Shown: in pieces, positions 36,626 to 49,660 of the stretch
Numbering within the stretch: the stretch's first letter is position 1
How the letters are laid out: every line of letters begins with the position of its first letter
Assembly: GCA_006384855.1 (NCBI GenBank)
Contig: VCJN01002714.1
Coordinates: 62,001 to 126,000, forward strand
Reading direction: 5' to 3'
Source of the DNA: Tetraselmis striata
Lineage: Eukaryota; Chlorophyta; Chlorodendrophyceae; Chlorodendrales; Chlorodendraceae
Length of the DNA stretch: 64,000 bases
Made by a program: the position numbers and the translations under genes
Notes under the pieces: generated by a model
Seen by the model: only the letters and a program-made list of their open reading frames with translations
The model's database searches: none
Told to the model about the DNA's origin: nothing

Positions 36626-39600
36626 TCACTGCGGCGGCTCCGCCGTGCCCTGCGGGGTGCCGTTCGGCATCTGCGGCGGTGGCGGCGGCAGGAAGAAGCC
36701 GCCAAGCGACCTGATGGCAGGAGGCGACCACGAGGGGGGCAGGGGGACCAGGTGAGTGGGTGGATGGTTGGTGTCCGGCAATGGTTGGTGTCCATCGCCA
36801 GAGTCCAGTGCCGCGCAAGCAGGGTACATTAACGGCCGCGTGCCACGCTGCCACGCTGGTGACGCTCCGCGAAGTAGGACATAGTTTTAAGAAGGTGCCC
36901 GCCATCTGCCCGCGTCAATATCGACCGCCCGGGGTGATGCATGTGTTCCCAAGCGAAGGACGGGCGGGTCGGTGCCCTCGAGCGGCCATCCCTCTGGGTC
37001 CCGCGCTTCCCCGAGGCGCGTCTCATCACTGAACCTGAGCGTTGTTGCCATCTTTGGGCTTAGACTTGCTTTGCCTCGGCATTCCAGCCGGTGGCGTGCC
37101 AAGTAGGGAGGGGAGGAAGGAGGGTCGCCTGGGAGAGGGGGGGGGGGGGGGGGGGGGTCACCCTGCGGGCGGCGCCTGCCCGCCCGGCCCGCAATCACCC
37201 CCGGATGCGTAGCCGCCGGGCTGATGGGCGGGCGGCAGCTCCGGGAATGGCGGCGGCGCCCACGCATGGTCTCGCGCGTCCCTGCCGGCCAGCGGGCAGC
37301 GGCTTGGCGCCTCAGCGGCCGAGAGGGGGGGAGGGGGGGGGGATTTGATCACATGTCATCACGTGGGATGGACGCTGCAACCTCGAGAGCGATGCGCTTC
37401 CACCTGCCCGAGTCCGCGCTGCTGACGACTTTGACACCGACACGACGACCGCCTCTGCTGTCCCGGTTCGCCTTTGCACCCACTCCCTTGCAACCCCAGT
37501 TGTCTCCCCACACCCCTTTACCCCCCCGGTTTACGATTATAAAACGAGCTCGCGCCGCTGATGTTTCGTGCTGGACCACACTGCGCAGAAGAGATCAAGC
37601 AGGTGACACCGGCGCCCCCCCCGCGTGTCAACAGTCCCCGCACTCAGCGTTGGTAATAACCCTGCGTGAACAGGCACTTGGACCGGGAGCCCCACGTACA
37701 GGCGATCCCACCCGGTGTGCCCCAGGTCGCCGCTTCAGCACAAGCGTTTTTGTTCCAAGCAGGAGGGTGCAACACGCCAGGCACAGGCGGATCTGGGTGG
37801 GTGGCTGGCACGAAAGGGGGGGGGGGAGGGGGTGTGGCGGACTCACGGAGGGGCCTCCCACTGCGCTGCGTCCCCCGGCTGTGGCGCCGGGCCGCGCCTC
37901 TCCGGGTGCAGCGGCGGCGGCGGCCACGAGCCTCCCGCCAGCCTGCGTGCACATCACCCCCGTCGTCAATCTCCTCAGGCCTCAGCCGCCGCCGCGCATC
38001 CTGGTTTCGAAGCTGTCGCTGTTTTGATTTCGGAGCAGCTGTTGAAAGCGCCTCCAATATATCGAGAGCTTTATGGTTTCGGAGCTGTTGCAGTTTTAGA
38101 GCATCTGCCTCCCCTTCGCATGGCGCGGGGGGAGGGGCCGGGGGCGTTGGTGGGGCAGGCGAATCCACCATGCTAGTTGTGGTTTGGGGTTAGTGGAGTA
38201 GCAGGCGCCCCGAGGAATTGCTATGTATGGACGCTGGAGCTTCTGGTTTCGGAGCACATGTCGCCGAGGGCATTTCTGGCGGGCGGTTTTGGGGTGAGTT
38301 TTGGGGCTGCTGCTGTTTTGGTTTCGGAGCAGCTGTTGAAAGCGACTGCAATACATCGAGAGCTTTATGGTTTCGGAGCTGTTGCGGTTTTGAGCATAGG
38401 TCGGCAAGTGAGGACGCATGGCGGGGGGGGGGGGGGGGGGGGGGGGGGTGGCAGGCGAATTCGCCACGTGGATTGTGGGTTGGATTTAGCGGGGTAGCAG
38501 GTGCCCCGAGGAAACGCATAGCTTCCGCCAAAGAGGCAATGTATGGATGCACGGAGCTCCTGGTTTCGGAGCAAAAACCACTGTGTGTGTGTGTGTGTGG
38601 TGCGCGGGGGGGGGGGGGGGGGGGGGGGCTCACAGTGGCGGCCCCCCTGCGGAGTAAGGCGCAGCCTCCCACGGCGGTGTGCCTGCGGTTGCGGGTCCCT
38701 CCGAGGCCCAGTAGCCACCCCGCACGCCAGTGTAGCTCTGCGGCGCCCAGCGGTCCTCAGTACCCGTGGCAGGAGGAGCAACGGGAGGAGACGAGAGCGG
38801 CATGGGGTCGATAATAACAAGGGCGAAGGGCGGGCAGAAGAGGAATGAGTGTGGGACGGGCAAAGGTGGGCGGAACACGGGAGCCGGGGGGGCGTACCAG
38901 AGAGAAGTATCGGGGGCCGAGGACCTTAGCAGCGGGGGATACTACGAGGCTGGATATAAGGCGGGTACTTCTGGTACTATGGCCGTATGAATAGGACTTG
39001 GCCTTCCGAGGACTACATAGTACGGGCAATGCCGGCCCTAACAGGAGCAGCCGCCCCTACGAGGGATAATGTAGTCGGGTCATAAGACAGCTGGCCTGAG
39101 TCGCCCAGGAACAAAGTTGGAACAAGTTTCAAATTTACGAGGCTGGTAAGCCGGCGCTCGGAAAGGGCGGACCTTGGCGGAGGGGCATGACAAGAACGGA
39201 GGCTTAGCGCTTGAGGGTTTTAGGGTTTGTTTAGGTTTGAGGCTTAATGTGTGTTGAGGGTTTGTTCTCAGGGTGTGTATTTTAGGGTTTACCAGCTTGG
39301 GGATTGGCGAGCGACTTGTATGGATGGAAGGATAGCGCTAATGCATACGGGGTAGAAGCGACTGAAATTCAGGCGGGACTTCAGGGCGTAGCAAGGGAGC
39401 TTGTCGGGTCATGCATGGGGAGCGCGCCGGGCGGGGGGGGGGGGGGGGGGGGGGGCGCCCTTTATCGCGCCCACTCACCGGTGGCGGCTGCAGCGGCCGG
39501 GCGGCACCACGCACCGGCGATTCCAGCGCTGGCCGCCGCTGCGGCTCTGGTGGCGGCGCAGACGGGGTGTCCTCTGCATAGGGTGGCGCTTGATGCGGGG

Positions 39601-42600
39601 CCACCGACCAGTGCTGCGGCGCCTGGGCGGCGCTGGCCGGCTCGGAACGGCCGCTGGGTAGTGGCGCCCGCCATCTCGCATGTTCCGCGGGCGCGTGGGC
39701 GTCCGTACGGGGCGATGCCTGAGGGGCGGCTGTCCGGTACTGTGGAGGCCGGCCCGCGCTGGCCGGCTCAGGAGGGCCGCCGAGCGGTGGCGTCCTTTGT
39801 CTTGTCGGCTCCGGATGTGCTGGGCTGGGCGCGTAGGGCGACGCCTGAGGGGATGATAGCCAATTCTGCGGCGTCTGGGCGGCGCTATGGGGAGAGCCGC
39901 TGGGCGGTGGGACGTTCCATCTCCCACCCTCTGCAGGCGCGAACCCGTCTGCCTCGGGCGACGCCTGACGGACGGCCGGCCAGAGCTGCCGCGGCTGGGC
40001 AGCGCTGCCCGGCTCCGCAGAGCCGCTGGGCGGCAGCGCCCTCCATCTTCCATGTTCCTCGGGCTCGGGGCTGTCCATGTAGCAGGGCGGCGCTTGCGAG
40101 ATCGCAGACCAGTACTGTGGTGGCTGAGCGGCACTTCCCGGCCCTGACAGGGCGATAGGAGGTGGCGCCCCCCATCTTGCACCCTCTGCAGGCGCAGGGC
40201 CGTCTGTATGGGGCAATGCCTGAGGTGCCGCCGGCCAGCACTGCGGCGGCCGAGCGGCGCCACCCGGCTCAGCAAGTCCGCTTGCTGGCGGCGCCGCCCA
40301 TTGTCCATGTTCCTCAGGCTCAGGGCTGTCCACATAGCAGGGCCGCGCTTGTGGGGCTGCCGGCCAGCGTTCCCCTGCCAGAGCGGCACTACCCGGCTCT
40401 GACGGGCCGCTGGGAGGTGGCGGCCTCCATGCCGCACTCTCCATCGGTGCGGGGCTGTCCGCATGGGGCGACGCTTGCGAGGTCGCCGGCCAGTGCTGCG
40501 GCGGCTGGGGCGCCCTAGCTTCCTCTGAAGTGCTGGCCGACCGTGGAGCCCCCCATCTTGCCTGCTCCGGGGGCGTGCGGCTGTCCGGAGGGGGTGGCGC
40601 TTGCGAGGTGGCTGGCCAGTGCTGCGGCGGCTGGGCAGCACTATCCGGCTCAGCAGGGCCGCTGGGAGGTGGCGCCCCCCATCGTCCATGTTCCACGGGG
40701 TCAGGGCTGTCCGCGTAGTAGGGCAACGCCTGAGGTGCCACCGACCAGTACTGCCGCGGCTGGGCAGCTCCATCCCGCGCTGACGGGCCGCTGGACGGTG
40801 GCGGCCTCCATGCCACACTCTCCATCGGCGCGGGGCTGTCCGCATGGGGCGACGGTTGTGGGGCCGTCGGCCAGTGCTGCGGCCCCTGGGGGGCGCTGGC
40901 TTGCTCAGGAGCGCCGAGTGCCGGTGGCGCCCCCCACCTTGCCTGCTCCGGGGGCGTGCGGCTGTCCGTATAGGGCGATGCCTGGGGTGCCGCTGACCAG
41001 GACTGCCGCGGCTGGGCAGCATTACCCGGCTGGGGAGGGTCTCTGGATGGCGGTGGGAACCCCCATCTCCCACCCTCTGCAGGTACGGCGCTGTCATGGG
41101 ACGTGCACCTTGCCTGGGGCGACGCCTGGGGGGCGGTCGGCCAGGGCTGCGGCGCCCGCCATCTCACCTGCCTGGGGGGCGTGTGGCTGTCCGCATGGGG
41201 CAGCGCTTGCGAGGTCGCCGGCCAGTGCTGCGGCGGCTGGGCAGCTCCATCCTGCTCTGACGGGGCGACGGGAGGTGGCGGCCTCCATGCCGCACTCTCC
41301 AGCTGCGCGGGGCTGTTCGCATGGGGTGACGCCTGAGGGGCGGCCGGCCAGTGCTGCAGCGCCTGGGGCGCGCTGGCTTGCTCAGGAGCGCCGCTGGGAG
41401 GTGCCCCCCATCTTGCCTGCTCCGGGGGCGTGCGGCTGTCCGCATGGGGCAGCGCTTGCGTGGTGGCTGGCCAGTGCTGCGGCGGTTGGGCGGCAATATC
41501 CGGCTGAGGAGGGCCGCTGGGCGGTGTGACCTGCCATTCCCCATGTTCTGCGGGCACGGGGCTGCCCACGTAGTAGGGCGGCGCTTGCGGGGCCGCCGAC
41601 CAGTTTTGCTTTGGCTGGCCGGCGTTATCCCGCTCCGCAGGGCCGCCGAGCGGCGACGCCCTCCATCCGGGAGGCTCCACAGGCGCGGGACTGTCCGCCC
41701 GCGGGGGAACAGACCGAGACTGCGGCGGCTGGGCGGCTCCATCTGGCTTGGGAGGGCCGCTGGGCGGCGGCGGCCTCCATCCCACACTCTTTGCGGGCGC
41801 AGGGCTGCCCGTGGAGTGGGGCCGCGCTTGTGGGGGCGCCGACCAGTGCGGCGGCTGGAAGGCACCATCCAGCAGGGCAGGGCTGCTGGACAGCGGCGCA
41901 CCGCATCCAGCAGGATCCACCGGCGTGGGGCCGCCCCTATGGGGTGTTGCCTGAGATGCCGCCGGCCAGCACTGCGGCGGCTGGGCGGCGCTATCCCGCT
42001 CTGATGGGGCGCTGGGCGGCCTCCATCCCGTATTCTCCTCAGGAGCGGGGCTGTCCGCATGGGGCGACGCTTGCGAGGTCGCCGGCCAGTGCTGCGGCGC
42101 CTGGGGCGCCCTGGCTTGCTCATAAGTGCCGCCTGGTGGTGGCGCCCCCCATCTCGCCTGCTCTGGGGGCGTGCATAGGGCGTTTGCCTGGGGTGCCTGA
42201 GGTGCCGCTGACCAGGACTGCCGCGGCTGGGCAGCATTACCCGGCTGGGGAGGGTCTCTGGATGGCGGTGGGAACCCCCATCTCCCACCCTCTGCAGGTA
42301 CGGCGCTGTCATGGGACGTGCACCTTGCCTGGGGCGACGCCTGGGGGGCGGTCGGCCAGGGCTGCGGCGCCCGCCATCTCACCTGCCTGGGGGGCGTGTG
42401 GCTGTCCGCATGGGGCAGCGCTTGCGAGGTCGCCGGCCAGTGCTGCGGCGGCTGGGCAGCTCCATCCTGCTCTGACGGGGCGCCGGGAGGTGGCGGCCTC
42501 CATGCCGCACTCTCCAGCTGCGCGGGGCTGTTCGCATGGGGTGACGCCTGAGGGGCGGCCGGCCAGTGCTGCAGCGCCTGGGGCGCGCTGGCTTGCTCAG

Positions 42601-45600
42601 GAGCGCCGCTGGGAGGTGCCCCCCATCTTGCCTGCTCCGGGGGCGTGCGGCTGTCCGCATGGGGCAGCGCTTGCGTGGTGGCTGGCCAGTGCTGCGGCGG
42701 TTGGGCGGCAATATCCGGCTGAGGAGGGCCGCTGGGCGGTGTGACCTGCCATTCCCCATGTTCTGCGGGCACGGGGCTGCCCACGTAGTAGGGCGGCGCT
42801 TGCGGGGCCGCCGACCAGTTTTGCTTTGGCTGGCCGGCGTTATCCCGCTCCGCAGGGCCGCCGAGCGGCGACGCCCTCCATCCGGGAGGCTCCACAGGCG
42901 CGGGACTGTCCGCCCGCGGGGGAACAGACCGAGACTGCGGCGGCTGGGCGGCTCCATCTGGCTTGGGAGGGCCGCTGGGCGGCGGCGGCCTCCATCCCAC
43001 ACTCTTTGCGGGCGCAGGGCTGCCCGTGGAGTGGGGCCGCGCTTGTGGGGGCGCCGACCAGTGCGGCGGCTGGAAGGCACCATCCAGCAGGGCAGGGCTG
43101 CTGGACAGCGGCGCACCGCATCCAGCAGGATCCACCGGCGCGGGGCCGCCCCTATGGGGTGTTGCCTGAGGTGCCGCCGGCCAGCACTGCGGCGGCTGGG
43201 CAGCATTATACGGCTGGGGAGGGTCTGTGGATGGTAGTGGGACCACCCATCTCCCATCCTCTGCAGGTGCGGGGCCGCCATGGGAGATGCACCTTGTCTG
43301 AGGGGCGGTCGGCCAGTTCCGCGACGCCCGCCATCTCCCATGTTCTGCGGGCACGGACCGGTCCGCATGGGGCAATGCCTGAGGGGCCGATGAGCAGTAC
43401 TGCGGTGCCTGGGGAGCGCTGGCTTGCTCAGGAGCGCCGCTGCAAGGTGGCGCCCCCCATCTCACCTGCTCCGGGGGCGTGCGGCTGTCCGCATGGGGCA
43501 GCGCTTGTGAGGTCGCCGGCCAGTGCTGCGGCGCCTGGGCGGCATTGTCCCGCTCTGTCGGGGCGCCGGGAGGTGGCGGCCCCCATGCCGCACTCTCCAT
43601 CGGCGTGCGGCTGTCCGCATGGGGCGACGCTTGTGGGGCCGCCGGCCAGTGCTGCGGCCCCTGGGGCGCCCTGGCTTGCTCAGGAGCGCCGCCTGGTGGT
43701 GGCCCCCCCCATCTTACCTGCTCCGGAGGCGTGCAGCTGTCCGCATGGGGCAGCGCTTGTGAGGTCGCCGGCCAGTGCTGCGGCGCCTGGGGGGCGCTGG
43801 CCTGCTCAAGAGCGCCGCCTGGTGGTGGCCCCCCCCATATTGCCTGCTCCGGGGGCGTGCGGCTGTTCAGAGGGGGTGGCGCTTGCGGGGTTGGAGGCCA
43901 GTACTGCGGCGGCTGGGCGGCACTATCCGGCTGGGGAGGGCTGCTGGTCGGTGGGACGTTCCATCTCCCGCCCTCGGCAGACGCGAACCTGTCTCCCTGG
44001 GGCGACGCCTGACGGGCTGCCGGCCAGAGCTGCCGCGGCTGGGCAAAGCTAGCGGGATGCGGAGAGCCGCTGGGCGGCAGCGCCCCCCATTTTCCATGTT
44101 CCTGAGGCTCAGGGCTGTCCGTGTGGTAGGCCGGCGCTTGCGGGGCGGCCGGGCAGTACTGTGGGGGATGGGCGGGAGTATCCCCCTTGGGAGGTCCGCC
44201 GGGCGGTGGCGCCCTCCATTTGGAAGGCTCCACAGGCGCGGGACTGTCCGCCTGAGGGGGCGCAGACCAAGACTGCGGCGGCTGGGCAGCTCCATCTGGG
44301 AGGGGAGGGCCGCTGGGCGGCGGCGGCCCCCATCCTGCCGGCGCCAACCGCGCAAGGCCCTCTGCGTGGGGCGGAGCCCAGCCCGGGGTGGGCTGGCCCG
44401 GGACAAGTGGCGCGGCGGTTTTCCCGTTCACCGGCGGCTGCCAGGATGGTGGGGGCGGCACGCCTGGCTGCGCCATCGCACAGTCCCCGGCGCGCTGCCC
44501 ACCTGCCGCCACCGCCTCCGCCCCCGGCCCCGGAGGATCCCGGGGCGGTGCGTCCGGCTGGCTGCCCACAGGGGCGGGGGCTATACCAGCATGCACCTCA
44601 CCCTCAGGCCGGGCAGGCGCAGCAACCACACCACTGCCCCCCTCCGTGACGTCCTCGATGTCCATGTCGGAGCCGCTGCCGCCCTCATCGCCGAACTCGC
44701 CAGGCTCGGCGCCGTCAGCGTCACGGTCGCCATCGCACCCGCCCCCGCCGCCGTCGTCCCCGCCGCCGCCATCGTCTTCCTCATCAGTCGCGCCGCCCTC
44801 GGCATTGGCCTCGCCCCCGTCCTGCTCGCCCCGCGGCTCCTCGGCCCGCTGCTGCTCCCCTACGCCCGGCTCCACCTCCGCCTCCGCATCAGCGCCACAC
44901 AGCTCTCCAGGGACGCCGCCGCCGGCGGGGCGCTCCGCCCCGCCCGCATGGCCGTCCTGAGCGTCCGGGGAAGCGGGAGTGGCGGCGACACGGGGAGGCG
45001 GCGCCGGGGGCGGCGCGGCGCTCCGCAGCAGCAGGCCGAGACGCTTCGACACGCCGGTGGCGTCGCGCCCGTAGCCCTCCTCCTGCGGGGCGCCCAGCGC
45101 ATGTCAGCAGCGCCCCGGTGGCTCTAAGGGGGAGGGCGCTGCCCCTGCGCAGCGGCATTATGTGCCTTGATGCGCCCAGGCCGGGCTGGATGCTATTGCG
45201 CATGACACGTGCTCGGACATCTGCGAAGCCAGCGCAAGTAGGCGAAAGAGACCGGAGCGCTGCGCCGGACCACATGCCATCCCCATTCCAACATGAGTCA
45301 ACACAGACACGCCTGCCGCAGCAGTACGCTGCGTGCCGTTGTCACCTGTGCTGCTCCGTGTCTAAATGCATGCATATACTCCACCGCAACGGCAGGCAAG
45401 GCGCACGCACCTGGTGGATGAGCTTGGTGTCCGCAACCTCCCCAGCCGCGTGCATGCAGCGCAGCTCCCGCAGCGAAAAGGGGCCCACCAGCTCCCCATC
45501 CTGCAGCCGCCCGGTCCTCAGCAATCCCAGGTCAGCCGGCAGACAGGGTGTCGCAGAGCTGATCAGGGCAGCCCCCCACCCCCTACCAACCTCTCCCCCT

Positions 45601-46880
45601 CGCCCAGCTTAGCGGTGTAAGTGCTAGTAAACCTTTCCAGCTGGTCAGGGCGCAACGGCTCCCCACATCATCCCATTGATTGGATTTGCACACTATCATG
45701 TGGAAGTGATATAACGCATCAACTTCGTGTAATCGCAGCTGCAGAGCCGTAAACTTTGCCCCTGGGTCACCAAGGGTATGCTTGGCCGTTACTGGTACGC
45801 CCTTTCCAAGTGGGAACATCTCCATGAGGTGGCCTACCTCACTGGACCATACTCCACCCGGGTTCTCAAGCTGAAATGAGCACAAGTGTACGGAATCATC
45901 TGACCACTACGGAATCACTACCAACTTGAAATCTGAGGGTAACTAAGCTTGGGCTCCTACATACAAGAAAGCATCGCAGCTTCATTTCCCTCCGCATGTG
46001 GCACAATTATACTGCTCCATATACTGTATAGCTCAACAGGGCTAGTTAGTGCGAAACAACATGCGTCGTTTGCAATCGGCCGTGTTGACATTTTTAAAGC
46101 ATGGTCCTGACCATACAATTCTGCCCCAAACATATCTTAAAGCGTCCCAATTCTACAAATCAGCGGCTTGCTGATACTTGAATCAGCCTGATGTATGTCC
46201 CGTGGGGGGGAGGGGGGGGTGGGGGAGGGGAAGGGCGCTACCTTGAGAAACGTCCAGTGCTGCGTGAGCTCGTGCCACTCTGCGGGGTCGCAGTTCTGAA
46301 ACTCCTCCGGGTCCGCCAACAGACCTCCCTCGTCCTCCATGGCAGTGTCGTACAAGCTCCCCGGCGACCGCGGTCGAGTCCAGTCTGCGGCATCCCAGAT
46401 AGGTCGCTAAATTAGATATATTGCGTGATATGTTATGTACTTATTCCCATCCGAGGAAAAATGTATATTACATAATTCCATTATCATAAGTAGATGAAAT
46501 AAAATGTATATTGCATGATTCCATTATCATAAGTAAATGAAATATAAATCGAGCAATAATGTCTACACACATTGCAGCGTGAGGGGGGACGGCAGGCACG
46601 GAGGTAACATGCCAGCCTTCCAGCAGGCGCGCTTGGCGGGCGGCGCCGAGATCGAGGGTGGGCGAAGATGGCTGGAGCGGAGAAGGGGGGGGGGGGACCT
46701 GGTGGCTCGAAGTGGTTCCATGCCCTCTGCCGCTTTGGCGGCTGGTGCGCGCCAAGAGCCGTTTGATCTTGGGTGCGCGGTGGCGACCTGCGCCGGTCGG
46801 GGTCTGCGGGGTCGCAGGGTTTAGGGCGCAGGCCACGGGTCAGCTCGACGCCGGTCCGCGCTGGGAAATCGGGAAACAGT
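36626..46880 (-). CDS. GYF-like domain protein with a long Pro/Trp repeat region (5' end incomplete)
   Basis: Exons in transcript order: an upstream exon ending at 46699 (start uncertain, near 46856 after TTTCCCAG), 46242-46384, 45838-45870, 45411-45500, 39479-45082, 38634-38755, 37847-37942, 37162-37281, 36626-36710 (TGA). All junction phases agree; from 46384 onward this gives about 2,096 residues. The exons at 45870-45411 join into GGVWSSE plus DGELVGPFSLRELRCMHAAG, which resembles a GYF/GYF_2 domain; these bind proline-rich ligands. An acidic stretch (DEEDDGGGGDDGGG type) follows, then dozens of units of about 37 residues with AQPPQHWPA.PQA, DSPAP and W.APPPSG. The unit includes EPPGW, which fits the GYF ligand rule PPG-aromatic. 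Most donors are followed by a sense C run. The last TGA overlaps a donor-like CA|GTGAGG before another C run, so a further 3' exon is possible. Confidence 0.6.
37943..38633. repeat. GGTTTCGGAGC repeats and a 300-bp-spaced duplication inside an intron
   Basis: The intron between exons 38634-38755 and 37847-37942 holds about seven near copies of GGTTTCGGAGC (near 38008, 38027, 38074, 38239, 38319, 38370, 38563). A block of about 95 bp at 38013-38105 is repeated at about 38310-38402 with few differences. A G run of about 28 lies at 38421-38448. Short frames through it on minus (LQQLRNHKALD) are shared by the two copies, but no splice frame linking them to the gene was found. Confidence 0.7.
40975..43200. 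repeat. Recent internal duplication (period 1,215 bp) in the Pro/Trp exon
   Basis: The segment of about 1.0 kb at 40975-41985 recurs at 42190-43200 with only a few single-base differences by eye. The offset of 1,215 bp equals 405 codons, so the reading frame is kept. It duplicates about nine of the 37-residue units, including the EPPGW motif. Confidence 0.9.
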
Positions 46881-48840
46881 CCCACTGTTAGCCCCCCTCC
46901 AAAGCATTGGCACAGCGCCAGCGCCGAATCCTCCCTGCGGCCGGCCCCTCTCTTCCGGATCCTCGGCGGAAACGGGTGCTCGTCAGCGGATGGCGCTCAT
47001 CGGAGGCCGCCGAGGTTGCGACATGAATGTGGATGCTAGGTGCCATATGGCGAGGGTGCCAGCTACCGCCGACGGCTGGGAGACGCTGGCTCCCCTCGCG
47101 CGCTGCGCCGTCGTCGTGTCTCGGCGACGGCTGGGAGACGTGGTCGGCCGGCGGACGCCCAGCCCAAGCCCACGAATTAGCCGCAATTCGCGAATCGTGC
47201 GGCGAGTATGGGAGGGAAGCACCCGGGCGGAGCTTGTCATCGTAGATGCCGCAGCACATCCGGGGTAGGAATAGCAGACGCCGTCACTCAATGGCATTTG
47301 TTTGCAAGGTTGCCGTCGTCGTGACGTCGTCGCGCGAAAGAAAAAAATCTACGAGTCGCCGTCGTCATCGGGAGCACGTCGGTGACAAGAGCGGCCGGAA
47401 AAACGAGCGGCGGCTGAACAGCGGCTTAACAGCAGCGGGGCACACTACTACCGCGCGGCGGCGCGCGGGCGGAAGGCGCGGTCGAGCGGCGGTATAATAG
47501 TGTTTATGTTGCGACAATTGCAGGGTCGCTAATGCATAGCGACTGGTCGCTGTACAGAGGGGAGTACTAGCAACAGTGTGAGATATCAAAGTTGTAACAA
47601 GACCCGCACATATATGTACATACATAAATACATACACATATATGTCCATAGGGCTGCCGCCGAGCAGTACAGCCTTCCAGCATCATCACACAACATCATA
47701 ATCGTTGTCCACAAAACAATGTGTTGAGCATACAGTTTTCCACAAAACAACCATTAAATAGTGAAAATCTATACTTCTCCACGTACGCTTTCTCCCACTT
47801 CGTCTTGTAAGCTGCCTGGGGCATTCTCATTTTTCCGTCTTGTCTTTGTATGAGCAACCATATTTTCATCATACTAGGCCTATCATCCTAGACAATTACT
47901 GCCATACGTAAGATGCATTTATGAGACATACATACTGAAGCGTGATTCTGACACCGTGTGCTCTGAAGTATGTCGATTCGGAATTCGACACTAGCGAGCA
48001 GTCACTTCAGGAATGTATTGCACATGCCAGCTCCCAGCGAGGCAGTGGCTGCCCTGCCCGCCGCCATCTTGATTGCCTCCCCGTGTGTTGATGCAGGAGG
48101 ATGAGATACTTTATGGCCGGGCCGCTCGGCGCATGCATGCTCAACCACCACCTCGGCCGCGCCACTGTCCCGGAAGTCATCACCCTGCCGGTGCTGCGCG
48201 CACTATTGGCCTCTGGCAAGTAGCCTGCCTCCCTCCCCCCCTTCATAATCTCCCCACTTTGGCGGGCGCTTGCAGGGAGCTCATCCTCTGCCCATGCCCA
48301 CCTCATGGCGCCATGACAACAATACAATGCACATGCTTGATGCTACCAAGTACACCCCAGGACAGTAAAAAAGTCCTCGTAAAACGTAGCGCACATTTCA
48401 AAGCTCAGTTTTGCCCGGGGTTTGCGCGCGTGCAGTGAACCAAAAACCTTGGTTACGCGGTGAAAAGCTGGCCAAAAGATATTCACCGAATAGAATAGTC
48501 TGGGGTAGACTCGTAATTTTGACCCATAGGACAACATGAATCCTCTTTTTTACCCTGGGTGTAATCTATGCTGTATATGTATATACAGGGTGTAGATGCC
48601 GTCAAACGTTTCGTCAATGGCGACGGTTAGAGCTCATGGCAGATGTCCAGCACGAAGCTCCCGGATGGGCTATGAACGACGCCGTCCCCTTCCCCCCGCC
48701 ACCCTTGTGCGCCGCAGTGCGAGAATGGGGGTGCTCGGACCTTGCCCGCCTGCGTCGGGGGAGCGCGTGCCTGTGGCCTGCCTCCCGGGGAGAGGAAGCG
48801 AGCGGAGATGATTTCCCCCCTGCAGCAGCAGGTCAAGCAC
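46881..48840. other. Unassigned stretch upstream of the GYF-like gene
   Basis: Upstream (minus-strand) exons or the promoter of the GYF-like gene probably lie in the right-hand neighbourhood of 46880, but none could be fixed. 47500-48000 is AT-richer with no coding signal. 48001-48440 has only short frames. Confidence 0.4.
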
Positions 48841-48849
48841 ATCCCCGCT

Positions 48850-49627
48850 CAGTCAGCCCGTCGAACACGTCCCTGGCACCATGCCTCGGTAAGAATGGGG
48901 AGTCTCCCTGGGACGCTGGTGGCGAGGGACACGCTGGCCACTACCCTGCCGCATTGGCTCTCCACGGGGGGGGGGGGGGGGGGGACCTGCTGCGGCACCC
49001 CGCTCCGCTTCTGGCCCACCCAGACCTGCTCTTGCGCCCGTGGCCTGGGGGGCGGTGGAGCCGGAGGCGGTGGCGGTGGCGTGGGGCGCGAATGTGTCAG
49101 GCTCCGCTGGGTGGGACACAGCGGCGGTTGCGGCAGTGGACGCCCTGCGAGCTTCGGGGCTGCCTCTGCGGCCGCTACCCAGTCCACGCAGCCCGCGGCC
49201 TGCAGCTCCGCCTGTGCAGACAGCGACCCGCCGCTAAGAAGCGGTCTCCCCTGTGGTGGTGTCGTGCTGGAGGTAAATTTCACCCCCCAGGGAGGCCTCC
49301 CTGCCCGTGCCTCTCCCTGCCCCTCTACTCTGGCTGTGTCGCCCCGCCCGTTCTGTCTGTATACCCCCTTCCACTGTAGCACTGCTCCCGCCCTCCCAAG
49401 CGGCCATCTCACCCTCAGTCCTTGCATACGCACGCCAAGCTTTGCGCCGCCATCGCCCAAGTACAGCAGCCCAGCGGTGATTTTGGCCTGCGACAATAGC
49501 GAGAAGGGGAGTACATGGAAGGTTCAATGGCAAGGCGGGCCATTGGGATTGCGATGGACTAAGGGCGAGTGCACTCGGCGGCGGGGTTTGTAGTTATCAA
49601 AGAGGAAAATGGGGCAGACGAGAGTGG

Positions 49628-49660
<33 letters not shown>

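Noticed and set aside
39475-45127. Large open frames on the plus strand opposite the Pro/Trp exon, and the other minus frame rich in Arg
   Set aside because: They mirror a GC-rich tandem repeat. Only the minus frame with W.APPP units joins upstream and downstream exons in phase and has the GYF-like start.
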